Assembly (NCBI GenBank): GCA_012800995.1
Contig: JAAZIH010000071.1
Location: 1 to 5,254 of the forward strand
Direction: 5' to 3'
DNA length: 5,254 nt
From: Chloroflexota bacterium
Lineage (GTDB): Bacteria; Chloroflexota; Anaerolineae; Anaerolineales; Anaerolineaceae
Each line of letters starts with the position of its first letter. Positions within the stretch are counted from its first letter, which is position 1. Position numbers and translations under genes: made by a program. Under the pieces are notes generated by a model. The model made no database searches and had not been told where the DNA came from. It saw only the letters and a list, made by a program, of their open reading frames with translations. Below, piece after piece: positions 1 to 5,254 of this stretch.

Positions 1-62
1 TCGGCAACCAGCATGACACGCATGGTGCCAAATCCGACAGGAAAACTGGAAGATGAGAGGTG
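1..62 (+). promoter_or_regulatory. SAM-I (S-box) riboswitch aptamer, 5' part cut off by the window edge
   Basis: This is the 3' half of an S-box leader that senses S-adenosylmethionine. Visible conserved blocks, in order, are CGGCAACC (2-9), the P3 hairpin closed by ACC/GGT (7-9 with 24-26), GGTGCCAAATCC (24-35), the P4 hairpin CAG-GAAAA-CTG (38-48), and GGAAGATGAG (48-57), whose GATGAG is the 3' strand of P1. The 5' P1 strand, P2 and the kink-turn lie before position 1 and cannot be checked. The order and spacing match the known class, and the next gene is metK, a classic S-box target. In the family, SAM binding stabilises P1 and favours the downstream terminator, so metK should be switched off when SAM is plentiful. 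Confidence 0.92.
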
Positions 63-80
63 AGAAATCTCAAACAACTT

Positions 81-104
81 GCCCCTCAGTCGCGGGGCTT
101 TTTA
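81..104 (+). terminator. Riboswitch-controlled intrinsic terminator in the metK leader
   Basis: A 5-bp all-GC stem, GCCCC (81-85) with GGGGC (94-98), has an 8-nt loop and runs straight into TTTTT (99-103). It sits between the aptamer and the metK Shine-Dalgarno, as expected of an S-box expression platform. The P1 3' strand contains GAGG (57-60), which can pair with CCTC (84-87). This would form a weak antiterminator that excludes the terminator stem when SAM is absent. The antiterminator pairing is short and is my inference; the terminator is seen directly. Confidence 0.75.
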
Positions 105-128
105 TTACTAACCTGAGGAGGTTTTTTG

Positions 129-1352
129 ATGTCAAATTTTGCCAATTTACCCAAGTATTTGTTTACTTCGGAATCGGTTACAGAAGGGCACCCCGACAAA
201 CTTTGTGACCAAGTTAGTGACGCGGTTTTGGATGAATTGCTGCGCCAGGACCCCTTTAGCCGGGTGGCTTGCGAAACCGCTGCCAAAACCGGTTATGTGA
301 TGGTTTTCGGCGAGGTGACCACAAATGGTTTTGTGGATATCGACAGCTTAGTGCGCAAGGTAGTTAAAGATATTGGCTATGATCGTGGCAAGAAAGGTTT
401 TGATGCCGAGGTCTGTGGCGTGCTTACCGCTTTGGCAGGCCAATCGCCTGATATTTCACAGGGCGTTGATCGCAAAGGTCGCACCCAGGAAGTGGAATAT
501 ACCGAAGAATACATCAACGCGGGTGGTGCCGGCGACCAGGGTATGATGTTCGGTTATGCCTGTGACGAAACACCAACATTGATGCCCATGCCCATTTATT
601 ATGCCCACAAGCTTACCCGCCGCATGGCGGAAGTGCGCAAAGCCGGCATTTTGCCCTGGATGTATCCAGATGGCAAGAGCCAGGTAACCATCGAATATGC
701 CTACGGCAAACCCAAGCGGGTGCATACCGTTTTGGTGAGCACCCAACATGCCGATAAATTCGAAGGCGTTCATCTTTCAAACGAAACCATTCGCGAAGGT
801 ATCATCGAGCATGTGATTAAGCCCGTTATTCCTGCTGAGCTGATCGATGAAGACACCATCATCTACACCAACCCCACCGGTCGATTTGTGGTGGGTGGCC
901 CAATGGGTGATGCTGGTTTGACCGGTCGCAAGATCATTTGTGACTCTTACGGTGGCATGGGACGTCATGGTGGTGGCGCGTTTAGCGGCAAGGATCCAAC
1001 AAAGGTTGACCGCACCGCGGCATACGCGGCACGCTGGGTTGCCAAGAACATCGTGGCAGCCGGACTGGCAACTCGTTGTGAACTGCAATTTGCCTACGCG
1101 ATTGGCATCCCCGAGCCATTGAGCGTCAATGTGGATACCTTTGGCACCGGTGCAATTGCTGATGACAAATTGGCTGAAATCGTGCAACAGGTTTTCGACT
1201 TGCGTCCACGCGCTTTGATTCGCGATTTGGATTTGCTCAAACCCATCTATCGCCAGACATCCAACTATGGCCACTTTGGACGCGATGATGTGGACTTCAC
1301 CTGGGAACGCACCGACCGCGTTGAGGCACTCAAGAAAGCCGCTGGCATTTAG
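129..1352 (+). CDS. metK: S-adenosylmethionine synthase (methionine adenosyltransferase)
   Basis: This cytoplasmic enzyme makes S-adenosylmethionine from L-methionine and ATP, releasing phosphate and pyrophosphate. It feeds methylation, polyamine and radical-SAM reactions. The 407-residue protein is full length and collinear with E. coli MetK. Visible motifs are the ATP-binding GHPDK (20-24), GAGDQG (133-138), PDGKSQV (180-186), the glycine-rich [11 protein letters not shown] stretch (258-268) and the phosphate-loop signature [10 protein letters not shown] (281-290), with a C-terminal YGHFGR (380-385). By alignment with E. coli from memory, catalytic residues are kept: H21, D23, D181, K183, D261, R267, K268, K288, K292 and D294. 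The start is ATG 129, seven bases after a strong GAGGAGG (115-121). A TTG immediately upstream (126) is in frame but falls too close to that site. The gene is preceded by a SAM riboswitch and followed by its own terminator, so it appears monocistronic. Confidence 0.98.
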   Translation: MSNFANLPKYLFTSESVTEGHPDKLCDQVSDAVLDELLRQDPFSRVACETAAKTGYVMVFGEVTTNGFVDIDSLVRKVVKDIGYDRGKKGFDAEVCGVLTALAGQSPDISQGVDRKGRTQEVEYTEEYINAGGAGDQGMMFGYACDETPTLMPMPIYYAHKLTRRMAEVRKAGILPWMYPDGKSQVTIEYAYGKPKRVHTVLVSTQHADKFEGVHLSNETIREGIIEHVIKPVIPAELIDEDTIIYTNPTGRFVVGGPMGDAGLTGRKIICDSYGGMGRHGGGAFSGKDPTKVDRTAAYAARWVAKNIVAAGLATRCELQFAYAIGIPEPLSVNVDTFGTGAIADDKLAEIVQQVFDLRPRALIRDLDLLKPIYRQTSNYGHFGRDDVDFTWERTDRVEALKKAAGI

Positions 1353-1381
1353 CATATTGGCTGATACTGAAATTTGAAACG

Positions 1382-1417
1382 AAAGGCTATCCGTATCTTG
1401 GGTAGCCTTTTTCTTTT
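1382..1417 (+). terminator. Intrinsic terminator of metK
   Basis: An 11-bp stem (1382-1392 with 1400-1410, one G-U pair at 1390/1402) encloses a 7-nt loop. It is followed by a T-rich tail, TTTTTCTTTT at 1408-1417, whose first three T's also close the stem. It lies 29 nt after the metK stop and separates metK transcription from the downstream operon. The stem is nearly symmetrical, but no converging gene exists on the other strand. Confidence 0.93.
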
Positions 1418-1520
1418 GTAGAATTGTTTAGCTGTCCCACTTGGCATGGGTATCTCATGTTCGACAAAGGTTTCTGAGATCATTGCCTTAGAAAAATAAA
1501 TTTGTTGCAATTTTGCCCTG

Positions 1521-1546
1521 TTGAAGGAGCGTAAAAAGGGTATACT
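1521..1546 (+). promoter_or_regulatory. Probable promoter of the cdaA-ybbR-der operon
   Basis: TATACT (1541-1546) matches the sigma-70-type -10 consensus at five of six bases and lies 25 nt before the cdaA start. The -35 side is poor. TTGAAG (1521-1526) resembles TTGACA but is only 14 nt away, and elements at 16-17 nt spacing match weakly. An A/T-rich stretch (1490-1515) lies upstream and could act as an UP-like element. A promoter is expected here because the metK terminator lies upstream and no other promoter is evident before cdaA. Confidence 0.45.
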
Positions 1547-1571
1547 TTATAGTGGAGAAAGTTAACAAGCA

Positions 1572-2459
1572 ATGTCGGAACTGATTAGTAATTTCCTTTT
1601 TGTATGGCAACGCTTCACCTGGGCGAGTCTGATTGACATCCTATTGGTGGCAGCGATTTTTGCCGTCTTCTTATATCTTCTGCGCGATACTGAAGGGCAA
1701 ACGCTCATGCGGGGTGTTTTGGTGGTGGTCATTGTCATCACCCTGCTTACCTCAATGGTCAATTTACCGGGTTTCGCGTGGTTGGTATCTACCCTGACAC
1801 CGGTTTTGATTCTGTCCATACCAGTTATTTTCGCCCCTGAAATCCGGCGTGGATTAGGACGAATGGGTAATTTAGGACATCTAAACATTTTCAGCAACAA
1901 ACGCAGCCAACGGGCAACAGAGCAACTCGAGAAAACAATTCAAGCCGTTTCTGATGCCGCTGTGCAGCTTTCGGAGCGAAAACATGGCGCGCTTATTGTC
2001 ATTCGCCGCAGCCAATATTTGGACCAATACTACAAAAACGGGGTCATGATTGACGCTGAAGTTAGCCCACAAATGCTCATGCAGATTTTTTACCCCAACA
2101 CGCCCTTGCACGATGGCGCGGTCATTATCGAAGATAACCGCATCAAAGCCGCCTCCTGCGTGATGCCCCTTTCGAGCAGTGGTGTTTTATACGTCTCTGT
2201 GGAACGCTCTTTAGGCCTAAGACACCGGGCAGCATTAGGCATCAGCGAAGTGAGCGACGCGATCGCAGTTGTCGTTTCGGAAGAAACCGGTACAATTTCT
2301 ATCGCCCAGCAAGGTCGCCTTATTCGCCGCCTGGACAGTGAGCAATTGCGTAACAGCTTACGCGCCTTTATAACCCTGCAAACGACCAGCCAGGAAAAAG
2401 ATGGCAAACGGAGCATCCTGAATATTTTCAAAAAAGAAACTTCAGAAGGGGAGAATTAA
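1572..2459 (+). CDS. cdaA: Membrane diadenylate cyclase, CdaA type
   Basis: This enzyme condenses two ATP into cyclic di-AMP, a messenger that usually controls potassium and osmolyte balance and cell-wall homeostasis. The 295-residue protein has three hydrophobic segments (about 18-38, 45-62, 70-88), a short linker helix, then a DAC domain (about 115-255). Within it are ERKHGALIVI (135-144), DAEVS (161-165), PNTPLHDGAVI (175-185) with the catalytic DGA (181-183), RHRAALGISE (217-226) and VVSEETG (234-240). This order is the CdaA layout (older name YbbP), not DisA. Compared with the common GTRHRAA motif, the residue before RHR is Leu216 rather than Thr, and the preceding loop looks about four residues longer. 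The length exceeds the 273 residues of the B. subtilis protein, partly through a polar C-terminal tail. ATG 1572 is the first usable start after an in-frame stop at 1563, but its best Shine-Dalgarno, GGAG (1554-1557), is unusually far away (14 nt). Confidence 0.95.
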   Translation: MSELISNFLFVWQRFTWASLIDILLVAAIFAVFLYLLRDTEGQTLMRGVLVVVIVITLLTSMVNLPGFAWLVSTLTPVLILSIPVIFAPEIRRGLGRMGNLGHLNIFSNKRSQRATEQLEKTIQAVSDAAVQLSERKHGALIVIRRSQYLDQYYKNGVMIDAEVSPQMLMQIFYPNTPLHDGAVIIEDNRIKAASCVMPLSSSGVLYVSVERSLGLRHRAALGISEVSDAIAVVVSEETGTISIAQQGRLIRRLDSEQLRNSLRAFITLQTTSQEKDGKRSILNIFKKETSEGEN

Positions 2460-2465
2460 CGCACT

Positions 2466-3689
2466 ATGAAGTGGTATAAGAAAATTCTTTCATTAATACC
2501 CATTATCCTCACATCTTTATTGCTTTCCTTTTTTGTTTGGTTTTCAGCGGTAAATTCAAAAGATCCTACTGAGGAAATTACCCACACCCGGCCAATACCG
2601 ATTGAAATTTTGGGGCAAAACCCACAATTTACCATCAGCGAGCAAAGCGCTGGAAATGTAACGGTTACCATCAAAGCACCACGTTCGGTGCATAATGCCT
2701 TGTCAAATGATATCAATCTCATTCGCGCGACGATTAACATCTCAGCGCTACAAGAAGGTCAGCTTGAATTGGTGCCTGACATATCAATAGATGTTAAACC
2801 AGCAAAGTTAGTTGACTATAGCCCCAAAACGGTGCGCCTCAGCCTCGAAAAACTGGTCACGCAAACTTTCGCCATCAAACTGAATCAAACAGGCAATCTT
2901 TCTATGGGGATGGAAGCGCGCAAAGCCCGTCTTGAATATTCTGAGGTGCAGGTGACCGGACCTGAATCGAAGATGGCAAAAGTCAGTGAGGTTTTGGCGA
3001 CAATCGATATGAGTACAGTAACTGGGAATGTCAACAAACAAGTGGCGCTGCAGGCAGTTGACTCGCAAGGCACCGTGATTGAAGGACTGACGCTTAGTCC
3101 CTCGCGGATTAACGTTACTATCCCTATCTTGCAAAAGGGTGGCTATAAGAACGCATTTTTGGCACTTATCCCGATTGGCTCGCCAGCATTTGGTTATCAA
3201 ATTACCCACACTGAAATTACACCCCAGGTGGTAACCATTTATGCCGAGAATCCAAATCAGACAGATAGTTTGCCAGACCTTATTCAAACTGAGCCAATAA
3301 ACCTCAATGGGCGAAATGAAAGTTTTGAGCAAGAGGTAAGCCTCAATCTGCCACCAGGCGTTAAGTTGGCAGGTGATATCAAAGTGATTGTAAAAATAAC
3401 CATCGAACCGACCATCACCACGAAAAGCATACGTGGCGTGCCTATTACGTTATTGAACACGCCCATGGGTTTGGAAGCAGTCTTGAATATTTCAACTGTG
3501 GATGTTTATCTGACTGGCCCAATGAATTTACTGAATGAACTTACCGCCCAAAACTTGACGGTCGCGTTGGATTTGACTGATATCCGACCTGGAACGCATG
3601 ACCTGCATGCAACGATTGTTTTACCGGATGACTCCATAAATTACCAGATTGTTCCAGATTCGATTGAGGTTCTTATCAGACCTAAATAA
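2466..3689 (+). CDS. cdaR: YbbR-domain protein, CdaR-like regulator of CdaA
   Basis: This is a membrane-anchored protein with an extracytoplasmic YbbR-repeat region. In Bacillota the corresponding protein (CdaR/YbbR) binds CdaA and modulates c-di-AMP synthesis. The 407-residue product starts with a short basic MKWYKK, then one hydrophobic helix (about 8-27) without a clear cleavage site, so it should stay anchored by its N terminus. The remainder reads as four beta-rich repeats of about 85-90 residues (roughly 42-128, 132-220, 224-313, 317-405). Repeat hallmarks are visible, such as VQVTGPESKM..V (161-173), VDVYLTGPMNLL (345-356) and endings of the type SP..V.L.L or .PDSIEVLI. It begins 6 nt after cdaA, and its Shine-Dalgarno GGGGAG (2448-2453) lies inside the cdaA 3' end, suggesting coupled translation. 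YbbR repeats diverge quickly; identification rests on architecture plus the cdaA neighbour. Confidence 0.9.
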   Translation: MKWYKKILSLIPIILTSLLLSFFVWFSAVNSKDPTEEITHTRPIPIEILGQNPQFTISEQSAGNVTVTIKAPRSVHNALSNDINLIRATINISALQEGQLELVPDISIDVKPAKLVDYSPKTVRLSLEKLVTQTFAIKLNQTGNLSMGMEARKARLEYSEVQVTGPESKMAKVSEVLATIDMSTVTGNVNKQVALQAVDSQGTVIEGLTLSPSRINVTIPILQKGGYKNAFLALIPIGSPAFGYQITHTEITPQVVTIYAENPNQTDSLPDLIQTEPINLNGRNESFEQEVSLNLPPGVKLAGDIKVIVKITIEPTITTKSIRGVPITLLNTPMGLEAVLNISTVDVYLTGPMNLLNELTAQNLTVALDLTDIRPGTHDLHATIVLPDDSINYQIVPDSIEVLIRPK

Positions 3690-3713
3690 CGACAATATTT
3701 TCAAGGAATAATG

Positions 3714-5153
3714 ATGCAAAAACCCGTAGTAGTACTCGTTGGCAGACCTAACGTTGGCAAAAGCACGCTCTTCAATCGTCTGATTGGTGAACGATTAGCT
3801 ATTATTGATGATGTGCCCGGCACAACCCGCGATCGCCTTGTGGCAGAGAGCCACTGGGCTGGTTATGATTTTTTTGTGGTCGATACGGGTGGCATTGACC
3901 CCAGCAAGCAACGCACCCAGGAGCCTTTATCCATTGGTTCAAAAGAGTTCATTCGGGATATCCGCGACCAGGCAGAAATTGCCATGTCTGAAGCTGATGT
4001 GATTCTCCTCTTGGTTGACGCCCAACAAGGCGTGACTCAGGCGGATTTAGAGATTGTTGATATCCTGCGACGGCGACAAAAATCCGTGGATGGTCAGGAC
4101 GAAACGCCCATCCTTTTGGTGGCGAACAAAGCTGAGAGTAAATCAGCATGGTTAGGTTCAATGGATTTCTATTCGCTCGGGCTCGGAGAACCCTACGCGA
4201 TTTCCGCTATTCATGGCACCGGAACTGGTGACTTGCTGGATGCGATTGTGGAACATTTTCCGCACGCGATTGATGATGATAGTGAAGATGAGTCGATTAA
4301 AGTCGCCATTGTAGGTAAACCCAACGCGGGAAAAAGCAGCTTGCTAAACAAAATTGTTGGACAAGAACGTATGATCGTCAGCAATATTCCCGGCACAACC
4401 CGCGATTCAATTGACACAAAATTTATCTTTGATGAACAGGAATTTACCTTAATTGACACAGCTGGCATTCGCAAGCGCGGATCCATTACGCCTGGTGTGG
4501 AAAAATATTCAGTTTTGCGCGCGATGCAGTCGATTGAACGCTGTGACATCGCCATTTTGCTTATTGACGCGGTCAGTGGAATTACCGCGCAGGATACGCA
4601 CATTGCTGGCTTCATCAAAGATGCCTGGAAGAGTGTTATTCTGGCTGTCAATAAGTGGGATCTGATTGAAAAGGACAGTTACACCGCGATTGAATTCGAA
4701 AACCGCATCAGACAGGAACTGAACTTTTTGCCTTACGTGCCCATTGTCTTTATTTCAGCGGAGACCGGTCAGCGTGTTCATCAATTATTACCGCTTGTAA
4801 TGGAAGTGCAAAAAGAACGCCTTTATAAAATGAGCACCTCACAACTCAACAAGATTTTGGTAGAAGCGCAAGACAAACATCAGGCTCCCAGTGGCACGGG
4901 CAAACCTTTCCATATTTATTATGGCACCCAGGTACGCAGCGAACCACCAACATTCATGCTCTATTGTAATGACCCGAAATTAGGGCATTTTACCTACTTG
5001 CGCTATCTGGAAAATCAAATCAGGCAAGTTTATCCTTTTTTGGGCACCCCAATTCGCCTTGTTTTGAAAAAACGCGAACGCACTGAACGGGTGGATCGCC
5101 CTAAAAAGGGAAGCTCTGCAGAACGTGGCGCCTCCCGTAAGAAAAAAGCTTAA
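3714..5153 (+). CDS. der: Ribosome biogenesis double GTPase Der (EngA)
   Basis: Der is an essential GTPase that acts in late assembly of the 50S ribosomal subunit. The 479-residue protein has two tandem G domains and a C-terminal KH-like domain. G domain 1: GRPNVGKS (10-17), PGTTRD (35-40), DTGG (57-60), NKAE (138-141), SAIHG (164-168). After an acidic linker (DDDSEDES, 187-194), G domain 2: GKPNAGKS (201-208), PGTTRD (226-231), DTAG (248-251), NKWD (313-316), SAETG (348-352). The KH-like domain spans about 355-451 and ends in a lysine/arginine-rich tail. G domain 1 has Glu in place of the usual Asp of NKxD. Length falls within the family range (B. subtilis about 436, E. coli 490). Two adjacent ATGs exist; 3714 is preferred because AAGGA (3703-3707) is 6 nt away, against 3 nt for 3711. 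It follows the YbbR gene by about 21-24 nt with no terminator, so it is probably cotranscribed. Confidence 0.97.
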   Translation: MQKPVVVLVGRPNVGKSTLFNRLIGERLAIIDDVPGTTRDRLVAESHWAGYDFFVVDTGGIDPSKQRTQEPLSIGSKEFIRDIRDQAEIAMSEADVILLLVDAQQGVTQADLEIVDILRRRQKSVDGQDETPILLVANKAESKSAWLGSMDFYSLGLGEPYAISAIHGTGTGDLLDAIVEHFPHAIDDDSEDESIKVAIVGKPNAGKSSLLNKIVGQERMIVSNIPGTTRDSIDTKFIFDEQEFTLIDTAGIRKRGSITPGVEKYSVLRAMQSIERCDIAILLIDAVSGITAQDTHIAGFIKDAWKSVILAVNKWDLIEKDSYTAIEFENRIRQELNFLPYVPIVFISAETGQRVHQLLPLVMEVQKERLYKMSTSQLNKILVEAQDKHQAPSGTGKPFHIYYGTQVRSEPPTFMLYCNDPKLGHFTYLRYLENQIRQVYPFLGTPIRLVLKKRERTERVDRPKKGSSAERGASRKKKA

Positions 5154-5162
5154 CATGTTAAG
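5149..5162. repeat. Perfect 14-bp palindrome at the end of der, candidate operator
   Basis: CTTAACATGTTAAG is its own reverse complement over all 14 bases. It overlaps the der stop codon (5151-5153) and ends one base before the TATAAT at 5164, so it covers the spacer of that promoter. Two-fold symmetry in this position is what a dimeric repressor site would look like. As RNA it could form only a 5-bp, AT-rich hairpin without a T-run, so it is a poor terminator. The regulatory role is inference; the symmetry is seen directly. Confidence 0.4.
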
Positions 5163-5163
5163 G

Positions 5164-5169
5164 TATAAT
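5164..5169 (+). promoter_or_regulatory. Consensus -10 box upstream of the next gene
   Basis: TATAAT matches the -10 consensus exactly and is about 46 nt before the likely GTG start at 5216, so transcription would begin near 5176 with a leader of about 40 nt. No good -35 is present at 16-18 nt spacing: that position holds the A-rich end of der (near 5141-5147). The promoter may be weak, activator-dependent or driven by read-through from der. Confidence 0.5.
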
Positions 5170-5215
5170 TGCGCTTTGATGCTTAGGCATAATGCAATAG
5201 CGATTGGATTTAATT

Positions 5216-5254
5216 GTGACAGAAATAAATAAAGACAATTTTGAAGAAAACGAA
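5216..5254 (+). CDS. Start of an unidentified gene, cut off at the window edge
   Basis: A GTG start at 5216 opens a frame that stays open to the last base. It encodes 13 residues, MTEINKDNFEENE, which are acidic and polar with no signal peptide. A weak GGA (5206-5208) lies 7 nt before the start, and a consensus -10 lies upstream. The fragment is too short to identify. Ribosomal protein S1 (rpsA) is one guess, since S1-like genes lie near der in some bacteria and often begin with an acidic stretch, but nothing here proves it. The competing ATG at 5179 gives only a 17-codon frame ending at 5232. Confidence 0.45.
   Translation, partial: MTEINKDNFEENE

Noticed and set aside
126..128. TTG as an alternative metK start
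   Set aside because: ATG 129 follows directly, gives better spacing from GAGGAGG, and adds no residue expected by the family.
777..1355. Long open frame on the - strand opposite metK (192 codons), plus others opposite cdaA, ybbR and der
   Set aside because: They lie wholly within confidently identified + strand genes, their products look like no known family, and they have no ribosome sites or promoters of note. They are shadows of the coding frame.
1436..1450. Small hairpin CCCA/TGGG after the metK terminator
   Set aside because: Only 4 bp with a 7-nt loop and no associated signal; expected by chance.
1418..1571. A possible c-di-AMP riboswitch or small RNA in the metK-cdaA gap
   Set aside because: I see no conserved ydaO-type elements. 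The likely transcription start is only about 20 nt before cdaA, leaving no room for a leader aptamer.
5149..5162. Palindrome as the der terminator
   Set aside because: The stem would be only 5 bp and AT-rich with no T-run after it, unlike the clear terminator after metK.
5179..5232. 17-codon ATG frame between the promoter and the GTG of the last gene
   Set aside because: It has no ribosome site, an unremarkable composition, and overlaps the better GTG frame out of phase. A role as an upstream leader peptide is possible but unsupported.
1..5254. A novel defence, mobile or biosynthetic system
   Set aside because: All sizeable genes are recognised housekeeping or signalling genes, with no transposase, integrase, direct-repeat array or toxin-antitoxin pair visible.

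Overview
The window is an ordinary, densely packed bacterial chromosome segment, with every recognisable gene on the + strand. In order it holds the 3' part of a SAM-I (S-box) riboswitch with its terminator, metK (S-adenosylmethionine synthase), a strong intrinsic terminator, a 150-bp promoter-bearing gap, an apparent operon of cdaA (diadenylate cyclase), a ybbR/cdaR-type gene and der (double-GTPase ribosome assembly factor), and finally a promoter with the first 13 codons of another gene running off the right edge.

The organism is a bacterium of intermediate GC content. S-box control of metK, a membrane diadenylate cyclase with its YbbR partner, and the form of MetK and Der suggest Chloroflexota (Anaerolineae-like), with Bacillota the main alternative. 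This is an inference from remembered family features, not from a search.

Region by region: 1-128 is the metK leader. The aptamer starts outside the window; only its P3, P4 and 3' P1 parts are visible, followed by a GC-rich hairpin with a T-run and then a strong Shine-Dalgarno. High SAM would favour termination, giving feedback on SAM synthesis. Positions 1382-1417 form the metK terminator. Positions 1418-1571 hold a probable -10 element and a small inverted repeat. Positions 1572-5153 are three closely spaced genes (gaps of 6 and about 21-24 nt) with no terminator or obvious promoter between them, so they are probably cotranscribed. CdaA makes c-di-AMP at the membrane and YbbR/CdaR is its expected membrane-anchored extracytoplasmic regulator. 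The glmM gene that follows this pair in many Bacillota is absent here and der takes its place. After der, a perfect 14-bp palindrome overlaps the der stop codon and lies directly next to a consensus TATAAT, upstream of the next gene.

I found no mobile element, CRISPR array, tRNA, rRNA or defence system. The points most worth checking are a Leu in place of the usual Thr beside the RHR motif of CdaA, the palindrome/promoter after der, and the cdaA-cdaR-der gene order. None of these amounts to a new system.
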